A stretch of 64,000 nt of DNA, from contig JAFYOU010000027.1 of assembly GCA_017560095.1 (NCBI GenBank), positions 176,718 through 240,717 of the forward strand. Reading direction: 5' to 3'. Below, piece by piece: positions 8,149 to 16,898 of this stretch. How positions within the stretch are numbered: position 1 is the stretch's first letter; every line of letters starts with the position of its first letter. The DNA is from Candidatus Gastranaerophilales bacterium. Lineage in GTDB: Bacteria > Cyanobacteriota > Vampirovibrionia > Gastranaerophilales > Gastranaerophilaceae. The notes beneath the pieces are model-generated. The model was not told the DNA's origin. It saw nothing but the letters and a program-made list of their open reading frames with translations, and did not search any database. A program made the position numbers and the translations under genes.

Positions 8149-8346
8149 TTAACCTCTTCTTACAACAGTTGAAATTGGTTCACCATAACTATCGAAATGA
8201 CCTGAAGTTTCTTCGATTGTATAGCTAATTGTCTCATCTTTTTCTTTTAAACTTGTTGCAAGAGCTACTGCATCATTAATATTCGAAAATTCACCAACCA
8301 TATCTGAGCTATATTGACCTTGTTTTTTAACAAACACGTTAAACAT
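8149..8346 (-). CDS. Hypothetical small protein, 65 aa
   Basis: An ATG at 8346 with AAAGGAG upstream is preferred over a start 33 nt further out. The product begins MFNVFVKKQGQYSS and has a compact beta/alpha look (VGEFSNINDAVALATSLKEK, then SYTIEETSG), ending VVRRG. There is no signal peptide or membrane helix. It may be a small single-domain protein similar in layout to other short stand-alone open frames of this group, but I cannot assign a family. Confidence 0.7.
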   Translation of the reverse strand: MFNVFVKKQGQYSSDMVGEFSNINDAVALATSLKEKDETISYTIEETSGHFDSYGEPISTVVRRG

Positions 8347-8381
8347 AATTTCTCCTTTTTTAAAGTTATTATAGCGCAAAA

Positions 8382-8410
8382 AAACGCCTCCAAAATGGAG
8401 GCTTTGAAAA
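8382..8410 (-). terminator. Rho-independent terminator, probably for acpS
   Basis: The GCCTCC / GGAGGC stem with a 5-nt loop is followed on the minus strand by a T run. It lies downstream of acpS and upstream of the 65-aa gene, so it separates the two units. A weaker T run on the other side could make it bidirectional. Confidence 0.75.
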
Positions 8411-8549
8411 TTTTTTTGAATTCTCGTGTAAAAAGGTTAGTGTGTGAATAGTTTAAAACTAACTAAGGGGAAGGGTATTTATGTCTTACTTATATATAAA
8501 GTATATAAAAAAATAATAATTACCCAACTCAATATTATTGTTACATTTC

Positions 8550-8906
8550 TTAACATTCAACCACAACAAAAGCAACAGCTTTATCTTTTTCATGAGAAAT
8601 TGAAAGAGAAAAATTATATTCTTTTAATTCATCAATAAGCATATTTACACATACAGAACCATTTTCATTTTTTAAAATTTCAATATTAGAATAACCAATA
8701 GTTTTATTATAAAAATTTGATAACGCTTTTACTACTGCTTCTTTTGCACAATATCTAGCAGCCAAGTGCGGAGCAGGATTTGTATTTTTAAAACAATACT
8801 CCAATTCTTTTAAAGTAAAAACGCGCTTTAAAAAATTTAAATCGTTTTCAAGAGTTTTGTTTTTAAAACGAGAAATATCTTCAATATCTACACCAACTGA
8901 AATCAT
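8550..8906 (-). CDS. acpS: Holo-[acyl-carrier-protein] synthase
   Basis: AcpS transfers 4'-phosphopantetheine from CoA to acyl carrier protein. The 118-residue length matches the family. The N-terminal VGVDIEDISRF holds the magnesium-binding Asp, RYCAKEAVVKAL is the second signature, and LSISHEKDKAVAFV is the typical C-terminal strand. I set the start at the ATG directly before ISVGVDIE; the longer open frame adds 19 residues that do not belong to the family. The ribosome site is weak. Confidence 0.93.
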   Translation of the reverse strand: MISVGVDIEDISRFKNKTLENDLNFLKRVFTLKELEYCFKNTNPAPHLAARYCAKEAVVKALSNFYNKTIGYSNIEILKNENGSVCVNMLIDELKEYNFSLSISHEKDKAVAFVVVEC

Positions 8907-8950
8907 AAGAAAATAATAACATAAAAAATTTTTAGAGGTTTTATACATGT

Positions 8951-10144
8951 ATGAATATTTCATTTCTTAAATGTCATAATTTTACTGGACATGCTGCAGG
9001 ACGCATTAAAGCTTTATATATGCAAAATACAGGTAATTCTTCTCAGCTTAATTTGTATAATCAAGTTCGTCAAATAGGAATTAAAGAAGGATTTGATGTT
9101 ATTATGCATGCGAAAGATGGGCTAAAAAACGAAAATTTATACGAAACCGATCTTAGTTACAATCCTTGGGGTGTTTGGTCACAAGATAATAAATTTTTTC
9201 TTTCAAGGAATGGAAAAACGACTATTTTTTATCCCCAAGCTTCATACGACTGGATGAAGGATGAGGTACAAAGTATAGCGCAACAGCTTGATTACCCTTT
9301 GCAAGAAACTCAAACTTATATTGATGGTGGTGCGGTATTTTTTGGCAAAAAAAATAACGGTGAAAAATATGCACTTATAAGTGACTGGAATATTGATTAT
9401 TGTGCCGCTTATCAGTATATAAAATCTAAGAATTTACAAGATATCGACAATAAACTTTTGGATAATTTTTACAGAAGTAAATCTGTTTGTTTTGTTAAAG
9501 ACATAGCGCTTCGCTGGGATGAATTTGAATCTAATATTGAATTATACAGATATAAAGCATTGGAAGTAATTTCTTCTGAATATGATATTGAACTTTGCAA
9601 TATAATCCCTCTTCCTGATTGTGAGTATCATTTAGATTTAATTATGCGCCCATTAGATTATCCTTATGTCCTTGTAAATGATGATGAAAAAGTTGATGAA
9701 CTTATTGAAAAATGTAGGGTAAAATTTTCAGATGATTTTGTTTTAAAAACTATGCTTGAAGAATTGGTAGCAAAAATTCAAAGAAATAGGAAAAAATTTT
9801 GTTCTTCTGATGAGTTATGCAAAAAACTACAACAAGAAGGTTTTATCCCAATTAAAATTGCCGGAACGTTCGGAAGGAGTTCTATTAATTTTATGAATGC
9901 CATTGTTCATCAAGCTGATGATGGTTTGGTATATATTACAAATTCTGCTTATGTTGATAATCCTTTGTACCAATTTATACAGAATGACTTTGAAGAAAAT
10001 TTGCACAGGCTATGCCCTCAAATAAAAAGAATACATTATGTTTCAGGAAATAAGGCTGAAAAGGATTTAAACGACATAATGATTTATCTTAAGGGATATA
10101 ATGGTGGAATACACTGTCTTTGTTCTGAAGAAATGATGGAATAA
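8951..10144 (+). CDS. Guanidino-modifying enzyme superfamily protein (agmatine/peptidyl-arginine deiminase-like)
   Basis: The 397-residue protein shows the pentein-fold deiminase signatures in order: IDGGAVFF near residues 123-130, YHLDLIMRP near 225 (His and Asp of the active site) and GGIHCLC near 383-389 with the nucleophilic Cys. Family members deiminate agmatine or peptidyl arginine. The sequence is divergent, so the substrate is open. The N-terminus MNISFLKCHNFTGHAAG lacks a Sec signal but carries an SF/FTG element like the tagged enzymes further on. An AGAGG ribosome site fits an overlapping out-of-frame 7-codon ATG frame (8947) better than this ATG, which might hint at translational control. 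It is divergent from acpS. Confidence 0.68.
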   Translation: MNISFLKCHNFTGHAAGRIKALYMQNTGNSSQLNLYNQVRQIGIKEGFDVIMHAKDGLKNENLYETDLSYNPWGVWSQDNKFFLSRNGKTTIFYPQASYDWMKDEVQSIAQQLDYPLQETQTYIDGGAVFFGKKNNGEKYALISDWNIDYCAAYQYIKSKNLQDIDNKLLDNFYRSKSVCFVKDIALRWDEFESNIELYRYKALEVISSEYDIELCNIIPLPDCEYHLDLIMRPLDYPYVLVNDDEKVDELIEKCRVKFSDDFVLKTMLEELVAKIQRNRKKFCSSDELCKKLQQEGFIPIKIAGTFGRSSINFMNAIVHQADDGLVYITNSAYVDNPLYQFIQNDFEENLHRLCPQIKRIHYVSGNKAEKDLNDIMIYLKGYNGGIHCLCSEEMME

Positions 10145-10151
10145 AAACATT

Positions 10152-10180
10152 AAAAAGCAAAGCTTGTCGCTTCGCTTTTT
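10152..10180 (+). terminator. Rho-independent terminator after the deiminase-like gene
   Basis: AAAAAGCAAAGC pairs with GCTTCGCTTTTT (one G-U) across a 5-nt loop and runs into T, 8 nt after the stop codon. A related hairpin lies 150 nt further on, in front of rpsR's 3' end. Confidence 0.85.
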
Positions 10181-10299
10181 AGTTCTTCACTTTGGCTTCA
10201 CATTCTTGCTCCTGTGGGTATCTCGCTTAAAATTTGCTATCGCTCACGCTGTCGCAAATCCGCTCGATTATCCTACGTCGCCTATCAATAGTTACGCAT
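10181..10299. repeat. GC-richer intergenic element related to the dapA-asd spacer repeat
   Basis: There is no open frame here. The stretch shares the blocks TTGCTCCTGT (10206-10215) and TCCTACGTCGCC (10271-10282) with the spacer at 22052-22091, where the second block reads TCTTACGTCGCC. It also has a TTCACT(T/C)TGGC(T/A)TCACATT block at about 10185-10205 that recurs at about 10325-10346, each time directly after a terminator hairpin. It looks like one copy of a dispersed, structured intergenic repeat family. Confidence 0.55.
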
Positions 10300-10330
10300 A
10301 AAAAAACGAAGCTCATCACTTCGTTTTTTT
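10300..10330 (-). terminator. Rho-independent terminator after rpsR
   Basis: AAAAAAACGAAG pairs with CTTCGTTTTTTT across a 7-nt loop. It lies 24 nt beyond the rpsR stop on the minus strand and ends the rpsF-ssb-rpsR operon. Confidence 0.88.
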
Positions 10331-10353
10331 AATGCTTCACTCTGGCATCACAT

Positions 10354-10587
10354 TTAGTTTTCAAACACATATGCCATTAAGCCAGATTCTCTAGCTTTTT
10401 TAACAGCGTTTGAAAGCATTCTTTGATGTTTAGCGCAAGTGCCTGTAATTCTTCTTGGAAGAATTTTACCTGCTTCTGATAAAAATCTTTTTAATTTTGC
10501 TGTATCTTTATAATCTAAGCATTCGATTTTATCATTACAAAAAGCGCAATTTTTTTTCTTTTTTACGTCTTTTAAATCTTTAGCCAT
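10354..10587 (-). CDS. rpsR: 30S ribosomal protein S18
   Basis: The 77-residue protein has the S18 core: [15 protein letters not shown], then [27 protein letters not shown], where the PRR.TG.....HQR pattern is diagnostic. It sits in the 30S platform next to S6. The cysteine pairs (CxxC near the N-terminus and a later Cys) suggest a zinc-binding form. It is the last gene of the rpsF-ssb-rpsR operon, the usual bacterial order. Confidence 0.96.
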   Translation of the reverse strand: MAKDLKDVKKKKNCAFCNDKIECLDYKDTAKLKRFLSEAGKILPRRITGTCAKHQRMLSNAVKKARESGLMAYVFEN

Positions 10588-10639
10588 TTTTAAATTTTGT
10601 CCTTTTCTAGTTTATTTTTATTCGACCGAGATTCAATGT

Positions 10640-11041
10640 TTAAAATGGAATCTCATCTTCATCAATTAAATCTTGAGCGATTTCTTCTTGATTAAACGAA
10701 ACAATACTTTCGCTTTGTGTTATTGCTGGGGTTGCACCAACTGAGCCACCACCAATATTTTCAACAGTGCTTGCTTGAATTTCGAACACTTTTTTATCTT
10801 TACCGTTTGGTAATTTATAGCTATTTACTTGCAATTTGCCTTCAACTGCAACATTGTCGCCAATATTTACAGTAGCACTTATAGTTTCAGCTAATTGACC
10901 AAACGCAACCACTCTAATAAGACCTTCGTTTGCAGGGTCAAAATTAACAGTAAAACCAGCAATAGCCATATCATTTTGAGTGAATCTTTTTTCAGGAGCT
11001 TTAACAACTGCGCCTGTAATAAAAGCTTTTGCAAGTGTCAT
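10640..11041 (-). CDS. ssb: Single-stranded DNA-binding protein
   Basis: A 133-residue OB-fold SSB. The N-terminal half holds FITGAVVKAPEKRFTQNDMA and AVEGKLQVNSYKLPNGKDKK, and the tail ends in the acidic, hydrophobic tip DEDEIPF that recruits replication and repair partners. The OB fold is rather divergent. Its ATG directly follows the rpsF stop codon, and it lies between rpsF and rpsR in the classical operon. Confidence 0.94.
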   Translation of the reverse strand: MTLAKAFITGAVVKAPEKRFTQNDMAIAGFTVNFDPANEGLIRVVAFGQLAETISATVNIGDNVAVEGKLQVNSYKLPNGKDKKVFEIQASTVENIGGGSVGATPAITQSESIVSFNQEEIAQDLIDEDEIPF

Positions 11042-11332
11042 TTATGCACATTCCTTAATTGTAAACATAACTCTGATAACAGAATCGTTTAATTTTAATT
11101 GTCTTTTTAAATCAACGATCTTATCAGCAGGCACATTAACAACTTGATTAACCATGAATCCATCAGTAAAACCAGCTACTTCAAAAGCTAATTTTTTTCT
11201 ACCCATTTTTTCGCATTCCAAAACTGCACCGCCTAAAGTTTTAACAATTTCTTCAACTTTAGCAACAACTTTGTCAGCTTCTTCGTTGTCCAAATTAGGT
11301 TTAATTATTGTAAATAAATCGTATTTTTTCAT
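11042..11332 (-). CDS. rpsF: 30S ribosomal protein S6
   Basis: The 96-residue protein has the S6 fold markers YDLFTIIKPNLDNEEADK, the GRKKLAFEV strand and the C-terminal DSVIRVMFTI. It pairs with S18 in the 30S platform. AAAGGAG before the ATG gives a strong start. It is the first gene of the rpsF-ssb-rpsR operon. Confidence 0.96.
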   Translation of the reverse strand: MKKYDLFTIIKPNLDNEEADKVVAKVEEIVKTLGGAVLECEKMGRKKLAFEVAGFTDGFMVNQVVNVPADKIVDLKRQLKLNDSVIRVMFTIKECA

Positions 11333-11415
11333 TTTTTCTCCTTTGGTGATAATTATATATGCTAAAAGTTAACATAAACATAATTTTTAAACAAGAAAAA
11401 ATTAAGTTATGCTAA

Positions 11416-12633
11416 TTATTTGTTATACTCAAGAAATATTTCTCTAATAAATTCAAAACCTTTTTTTAAGCTTTCGACTTCCATTGATTCATTTGGAGAA
11501 TGCATTGAGTCTATGTTCGCCACACCAACTAAAACTGGTTTGAACTTGATATCAAATTTATTTGTTTTATTGGCATATATATGAGTTTCTGCTCCCGCGT
11601 GGAAAGATTGAACTTTTACATTCAAATCAATTTTTTTTCCAACAATTTTTGCAATATTAGACATTTCTTGATTTAGTGATTTTTCAAAAGGCAATAAATG
11701 CGTTTTAATTGTTATTTTTGCATTTGCATATTCGCCGTATTTTTTATTGAATTTGTTAATTTCTTTTTGAAATTTAGAAATTAATTTTTCTTCGTACTTT
11801 TTAACACTACTTCTTAGTGAATATTGTGCATAAGCGGAAGTATTTATAATATTATTTGCACATTTTGAAATTAATGTTTTAGAATACGGTTTTTCCACAT
11901 TTTCCATTTCTAAAATTCTTTCGATTCCAATATCTGTTGCTCCAGCAACAATTGAACCAAGATTACAAGAAGTAATTGTAAATCCATTTTCAACTTTGAA
12001 TACGCCATTTGGAAGTCTTGAAACTAAATCTGCAATTAATTTTGCAGCATTATAGCGTTTTTTATCTTGAATATCATTTCCACTATGTCCGCCAAGCTTT
12101 GCATTAACTTCTAAATCAATTATAGTGTATCCTGCTCCTGCTATTTCAAAATTTCCCAATGAATCAGAATCCAAAACCAATACATTTTCTGATTCCAATT
12201 CTTCAAATTTGACATTTTTTATACCCGTCATTGTTGTTTCTTCATCACGTGTTAAAACAATTTCAAGACCTCCATGTTTAACATCTGGATTTTTAGCCAA
12301 GTAAATTGCAAGATTAAGCGCAACTGCAACTCCAGCCTTATCATCTGCACCAAGAGTGCGAGTACCATCTGTTTTAATTATTTTTTTATCATTAGAATAG
12401 CAAATATTGACTGGACTTAAATTTCCGACAACATCCATATGAGCCGATAAAAGCAAAGGTTTCTTGCCTTCACAATTTGCTGGAATTTTTATAATAACAT
12501 TTTTATAATCATCAAAATAAGCATTAATACCGTTATTATACGTATATTCCATTATTTTTTTTGCAACATTTTCTTCATACAATGAAGGAGAAGGAATTTT
12601 TGCCAATTCTTCAAAAATACTAATTGTATCCAT
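11416..12633 (-). CDS. M20-family metallopeptidase (peptidase T-like)
   Basis: The 405-residue, cytosolic-looking protein has the M20 two-zinc signatures LLSAHMDVV (near residue 68), GADDKAGVAVAL (near 105) and RDEETTMTG with the catalytic Glu pair (near 149), then a lid domain from about 190 to 300. These enzymes release amino acids from di- and tripeptides. The TLGADDKAG block resembles peptidase T, but the later E-E region is atypical, so the exact peptide class is not fixed. AGAGG precedes the ATG. It lies 10 nt after trpS in the same direction. Confidence 0.82.
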   Translation of the reverse strand: MDTISIFEELAKIPSPSLYEENVAKKIMEYTYNNGINAYFDDYKNVIIKIPANCEGKKPLLLSAHMDVVGNLSPVNICYSNDKKIIKTDGTRTLGADDKAGVAVALNLAIYLAKNPDVKHGGLEIVLTRDEETTMTGIKNVKFEELESENVLVLDSDSLGNFEIAGAGYTIIDLEVNAKLGGHSGNDIQDKKRYNAAKLIADLVSRLPNGVFKVENGFTITSCNLGSIVAGATDIGIERILEMENVEKPYSKTLISKCANNIINTSAYAQYSLRSSVKKYEEKLISKFQKEINKFNKKYGEYANAKITIKTHLLPFEKSLNQEMSNIAKIVGKKIDLNVKVQSFHAGAETHIYANKTNKFDIKFKPVLVGVANIDSMHSPNESMEVESLKKGFEFIREIFLEYNK

Positions 12634-12643
12634 TATTTACCTC

Positions 12644-13654
12644 TTATTTATACATTTTAATTACTTCAACAGCGCCATCAAGCACTTCTTGAGCTTTTAC
12701 CTGAGCTTTTTTAGAGCCTTCATGAAGTATATCATTTACTTTATCTAAATCATTTTCAAGTTCAAGTCGTTTTTCTCTTAAAGAAGCTAGGTTTTCATTA
12801 ATTTTAGCAGCTAATTTTCTTTTACATTCAGCACAACCCATAGTTGCATTTTTACATCCATCACAAACGCAAGCTAAATCTTCTTCAGTGCCAAAGATTT
12901 TCCAATACTCATAAATCACTTCGCAATTATCGGGGTTTCCTTTATCATCTTTTCTTATTCTACTTCTATCAGTTATGCCTGACATTATTTTCTTTTGAGT
13001 AATTTCGACAGTATCTGCCAATTTAATATCATTATTAAATGATTTACCCATTTTATTTCCATCAAGACCTTTTAATAAAGGAACTTGGGTTAATTTTGGT
13101 TGAGGCTCAATAAAATAATTTGTTTTATAAATATTATTAAATCTTCTTGCAATATCACGAGATAATTCAACGTGCGCTACTTGATCAATTCCAACAGGAA
13201 CCAAATGAGCATTAAATGTTAAAATATCTGCTGTCATAAGTACAGGATATCCAAATAAACCATATGAAAGATTAGACATATTTTCATTTTTATCTTTCAT
13301 AATTTTTGCCAAATCTTTCAAAGTTGGGTCACGTTCAACCCAATTTTGAGGAGTAATCATAGACAAATAAATATGTAAACTTGCAGTTTGAGGAACTAAT
13401 GATTGAAGATAAATTGTTGAAACCTCTGGGTCAACTCCAGAACAAAGCCAATCCAATAAAACATCTTGCACATTTTGCTTCATTAATTCTGTATCATTAT
13501 ATTTTGTGGTCAATGCATGCCAATCTGCAATTGAAAAATAACAATCGTAATCATTTTGAAGATTAACCCAATTCTTTAAAACTCCCAAATAATGACCCAA
13601 ATGGAGTTTTCCCGTTGGGCGCATACCAGACATTATACGCTTTTTATTTTCCAT
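12644..13654 (-). CDS. trpS: Tryptophanyl-tRNA synthetase
   Basis: A class I synthetase of the usual length (336 aa). The HIGH motif reads HLGH near residues 18-21, preceded by MSGMRPTGKL, and KMSKS reads KMGKS near 195-201. GIDQVAHVELSRDIA is the tryptophan-pocket signature. A four-cysteine patch (CVCDGCKNATMGCAEC, near 260) could hold zinc or an iron-sulfur cluster, as seen in some anaerobes. Its start overlaps the end of the TPR gene by 11 nt. Confidence 0.96.
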   Translation of the reverse strand: MENKKRIMSGMRPTGKLHLGHYLGVLKNWVNLQNDYDCYFSIADWHALTTKYNDTELMKQNVQDVLLDWLCSGVDPEVSTIYLQSLVPQTASLHIYLSMITPQNWVERDPTLKDLAKIMKDKNENMSNLSYGLFGYPVLMTADILTFNAHLVPVGIDQVAHVELSRDIARRFNNIYKTNYFIEPQPKLTQVPLLKGLDGNKMGKSFNNDIKLADTVEITQKKIMSGITDRSRIRKDDKGNPDNCEVIYEYWKIFGTEEDLACVCDGCKNATMGCAECKRKLAAKINENLASLREKRLELENDLDKVNDILHEGSKKAQVKAQEVLDGAVEVIKMYK

Positions 13655-15431
13655 TATTTATCTCCTCTAATAAATCAAGAGCTTCTTTATAATCATCAAA
13701 AATCATTAAAGCTTGTCTTAGATGTTCATTTGCCTCTTGTTTTTTATCGCAATTGTATTCACATTTTGCTAAATTTGTTAATAATATGTGATTTTTAGGA
13801 TAATTTAATACTAATTTATGAAAAATACCCATTGCATCATGGTAATTTTCTTCTACCAAATAGCATATTCCAAGCATATTCATAGTTTCATCATCTTGAA
13901 CCTGTTCAATAATATCAAGCAAAAATTGTTTAGCGATATCATACTTTTTAACTTGGAAATAATATTTAGCGCTATGGCTTTTGGCCAAGAAATTATCAGG
14001 CGCAATTTCTAAAGCTTTTTGTAAAGCAATTTGTGCTTTGTCATTATCATGCTCAAGCATATATGTGTAACCTAAAAATGCCAATATATCAGGATCACTT
14101 GAATCAAGCTCACTTGCTTTTAATAAAGCTTTTTTACCATCAGATATATTGCTCAACATCAAATAAGCAACGCCCAATGAATAATAAAATTCGGCAATAT
14201 CATCTTCAAGTTCAATTGCTTCAAGCATTTCATCAACAGCCCAATCATAGCAATTCATTTTTAAGTATAAAACACCTAAGTCTTTATGAGCATAAGGATT
14301 GTTTGGTTCTAGAATAATACATTTTTTAAACATTTCTTTTGCATTATCAAAATCGCCAATTTGAACATAACTATATGCTAAATTATAATAAATTTCGACA
14401 TCAATTTTTCCACGATTTAAAAGCAATTTTAATGTCTCAATAGCTTCTTCGCAGAAGCCCAATTTTCTTAGCAATGAACCTTTTTTCTTAATTAAATCAA
14501 TATTTTTTTGATCAACCGACAAAAGATTATTAACATTATTCAAAGCCTCATTATACTGAGACGTAGCCTCCAAACACTCAATATAAGAATAGCGATACTC
14601 TGGGTTATTTGGATATAACATGACAAGATTTTGATAAATCACAGACGCCATCATATATTCGCCACTCTTTAAAGCACAATTGGCTAATGAAGACATCATT
14701 GTTACAGATGGCTCAATTTGATATGAAATTTGAAAATATTTAAGAGCCTCGTTATAATTTTCGCAGGACTGATATAAAACACCTAAATTATATGCAGTAA
14801 GCGCATTGTTGTTATCAAGCTCAAACGCTTGAGACAAGACTTTTTGCGCCTTTTGATACTCGTTAATTCCCATATAACATGAACTTAAACTATTCATTAT
14901 AGGCAAATGCTCAGGATTGAGCTCAAGTGCCAATTCCAAATATTTAATTGCTTGAATATTATCTTTTTTAAGCATATAACATGTTGCAAAAATATAATAA
15001 AAAGTATAATCAGCTTCTATTGCTGTATCTTTCAATGCTTTAGATAAGAGCTCAATAGCCTCGTCAATTTGACCAAATTCAACTTTTATCATTGCAAGAC
15101 TTTTATAAACATCAATAAAATCAGGACGAAGCTCAATTACTCGTTCAAGGTTGCTGATGGCATCCTCTTTTTCGCCAATTTTAGATAAGCAATTCGCCAG
15201 ATAAAAATAGCTAGTAGCATCGTTTTCATCTATCAAAACTGCTTTTTTAAACAATGATATGGCTTCAATCGGATTATCTAAATTTACCTCACACAAAGCT
15301 AAATTTTTAATTGCATCTACGTTATCTGGTTCTTCAGATAAAACCTCTTTTAATTCTTTTTGCGCCAAAGTATATTCATCATTATTGATTAAATCAAGCG
15401 CTTTATCAATTTTTTCTTGTAAACTTTCCAT
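13644..15431 (-). CDS. Tetratricopeptide-repeat protein
   Basis: About 595 residues made almost entirely of 34-residue TPR units (for example NPEHLPIMNSLSSCYMGINE and NNPYAHKDLGVLYLKMNCYD), roughly 15-16 repeats from start to end. There is no signal peptide, so it is probably a cytoplasmic scaffold. I set the start at the ATG at 15431 rather than the TTG 18 nt upstream, because a TATAAT ends exactly 6 nt before that ATG and no ribosome site exists for either. It overlaps the start of trpS, so the run TPR-trpS-peptidase is probably one operon. Confidence 0.88.
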   Translation of the reverse strand: MESLQEKIDKALDLINNDEYTLAQKELKEVLSEEPDNVDAIKNLALCEVNLDNPIEAISLFKKAVLIDENDATSYFYLANCLSKIGEKEDAISNLERVIELRPDFIDVYKSLAMIKVEFGQIDEAIELLSKALKDTAIEADYTFYYIFATCYMLKKDNIQAIKYLELALELNPEHLPIMNSLSSCYMGINEYQKAQKVLSQAFELDNNNALTAYNLGVLYQSCENYNEALKYFQISYQIEPSVTMMSSLANCALKSGEYMMASVIYQNLVMLYPNNPEYRYSYIECLEATSQYNEALNNVNNLLSVDQKNIDLIKKKGSLLRKLGFCEEAIETLKLLLNRGKIDVEIYYNLAYSYVQIGDFDNAKEMFKKCIILEPNNPYAHKDLGVLYLKMNCYDWAVDEMLEAIELEDDIAEFYYSLGVAYLMLSNISDGKKALLKASELDSSDPDILAFLGYTYMLEHDNDKAQIALQKALEIAPDNFLAKSHSAKYYFQVKKYDIAKQFLLDIIEQVQDDETMNMLGICYLVEENYHDAMGIFHKLVLNYPKNHILLTNLAKCEYNCDKKQEANEHLRQALMIFDDYKEALDLLEEINNGK

Positions 15432-15437
15432 ATAAAA

Positions 15438-15443
15438 ATTATA
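15438..15443 (-). promoter_or_regulatory. -10 element of a probable leaderless TPR mRNA
   Basis: A perfect TATAAT ends 6 nt before the ATG at 15431 on the minus strand. No good -35 hexamer is visible at 16-18 bp. Confidence 0.45.
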
Positions 15444-15459
15444 TGCCAAAAAGAATATT

Positions 15460-16284
15460 TTAACAGCTTTTCCTATACACTAATGGACAAACTTTTTTAA
15501 AACCATACGACTCTAGCAAATTTCGCAAATAATATTCATCAAAACTTCCAATAACAAGTAAAGAAGTATTATCAAGTTTTTGTGCCAATTGTTCAAAAGT
15601 TTTTTTAATATCTTGCACAGATAAGTATGGCCAAAAATTTCTACACAAAACAAGAGAATTTGAAGATTCAATGGATTTTAACCCATCTTGAATGCTTGCG
15701 CATTCAAACTCAATCTTTTCTTTTAAAATTGATTTTGCCTTAAATTTTGAATCCAAAGAACAGGAATCATCTTCAATATCATAAAACTTACCAATTTCTT
15801 CACTTGGCATATAGTGCTTTAAAACACAAATATCTTCATAATTACATGGAATTGAACCACTGCTAGCAACTTTAATCATCTCTGCATCAACATCAGAAGC
15901 TTTAATAGGAAAATATTTTTCAGCTTTAGCTAGACCAAGATTATTTATTAAACATAAAGCTAACGAGTATGCTTCAGAGCCATCCGAGCAAGCAAAATCA
16001 TAAACATTTACTTTAGAAGCAAATTTAAAATTATCTTCAATTGTACTACAAAAACCACCCCAAGATTCCTGAGTACCATACTTAGGAATATGTGCATTAT
16101 CTAAATCGCAGCGAAAAAACATTGTTGTATTTCTATATACAATTTTTGCTTGAGGGAATCTAGATAACAAAACAAGATTTTCCAACGTATCACCAGATAT
16201 TATTGTACCATCAGGCACTATAAAAACATTCCTATTTGTTGTTTTAAAGCTTGGATTATATGTTTTAATTAAATTGATTCGCAT
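15460..16284 (-). CDS. CheR-like SAM-dependent methyltransferase
   Basis: The 274-residue protein contains the CheR C-terminal methyltransferase pattern: VYDFACSDGSEAYSLALCL (SAM loop, near 93-111), IKASDVDAEMIKVA and LVLCRNFWPYLS (the CheR LCRN motif). The N-terminal CheR helical domain is missing; instead there are about 90 residues starting MRINLIKTYNPSFKTTNRN. That opening resembles the SF-type tails of other enzymes here, though it lacks the glycine. The substrate is unknown. With no chemotaxis genes nearby, receptor methylation is not supported. Confidence 0.72.
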   Translation of the reverse strand: MRINLIKTYNPSFKTTNRNVFIVPDGTIISGDTLENLVLLSRFPQAKIVYRNTTMFFRCDLDNAHIPKYGTQESWGGFCSTIEDNFKFASKVNVYDFACSDGSEAYSLALCLINNLGLAKAEKYFPIKASDVDAEMIKVASSGSIPCNYEDICVLKHYMPSEEIGKFYDIEDDSCSLDSKFKAKSILKEKIEFECASIQDGLKSIESSNSLVLCRNFWPYLSVQDIKKTFEQLAQKLDNTSLLVIGSFDEYYLRNLLESYGFKKVCPLVYRKSC

Positions 16285-16361
16285 ATTTAGTTATTCTCAT
16301 TTATAATTACAAAAACACTAAATATTATATTTTGTCTAAAATAATCAAATTTAATCAACAA

Positions 16362-16398
16362 TAAACAATGCCTAATTTTATTTTGAGCATTGTTTATC
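16362..16398 (-). terminator. AT-rich hairpin, probable terminator
   Basis: An 11-bp perfect stem (ATAAACAATGC / GCATTGTTTAT) with a 15-nt loop, located just after the stop codon of the 118-aa gene. The following T tract is poor, so termination is plausible but weaker than at other sites. Confidence 0.5.
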
Positions 16399-16414
16399 AT
16401 TAAAATAAAATTTA

Positions 16415-16771
16415 TTAATTAAGTTTTACAATTGGTGAAGACATATTAACTTGAGCTTCGCCAATAGCAGAAAGAGCGCAAGCTGCTGTTCGAAAATTTT
16501 CATACTCTCTCTTATAAGGCATTAAAGGCCTTGAACTTATACCCTCGCAATAATAATGAAAAGGCAGAACAAAATCATAAGCGGCCTCATATTTCTTTGG
16601 GTCATCCAAATACGCATGTAACGCTTTTTGACCATTAGAATAATCTTGAATAACATCATCTACAAGCTTAGGTTCATAATTTTTTGGATCAATTCTTTGA
16701 AATGTATCATGAATCAGTTTTGATATCTCAGGCGACGTAATTTTTAAAGCTTCACCTGCTGCATTAACCAC
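16415..16771 (-). CDS. Hypothetical protein, 118 aa, uncertain start
   Basis: A soluble, helical frame that contains SPEISKLIHDTFQRIDPKNY and ends SSPIVKLN. No family recognised. The only standard start is a GTG without a ribosome site. The frame stays open 17 codons further upstream (reading into IEKIPIAKVVNAAGEA) to a stop. No ATG exists there, so the gene may begin at a non-standard codon or be a 5'-truncated remnant. Related proteins of this group often start with a short hydrophobic tail like this one. Confidence 0.5.
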   Translation of the reverse strand: MVNAAGEALKITSPEISKLIHDTFQRIDPKNYEPKLVDDVIQDYSNGQKALHAYLDDPKKYEAAYDFVLPFHYYCEGISSRPLMPYKREYENFRTAACALSAIGEAQVNMSSPIVKLN

Positions 16772-16859
16772 CTTAGCTATTGGAATTTTTTCTATAAAAA
16801 TTTTCTTTATTATATCGTCAACTTAATGAAATTTTATAATTTAAAATAATTTCAAAAGA

Positions 16860-16887
16860 AAACACCCGCTCTTTTGAGCGGGTGTTT
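16860..16887 (-). terminator. Rho-independent terminator after ppdK
   Basis: A 12-bp perfect stem (AAACACCCGCTC / GAGCGGGTGTTT) with a TTTT loop, 12 nt beyond the ppdK stop, followed by T-rich sequence on the minus strand. Confidence 0.92.
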
Positions 16888-16898
16888 ATCAATCAAGT

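Noticed and set aside
8444-8638. Plus-strand 64-codon frame next to acpS
   Set aside because: It overlaps the acpS gene antisense and lacks coding character; only an 11-codon start with an AAGGGGAAG site is of marginal note.
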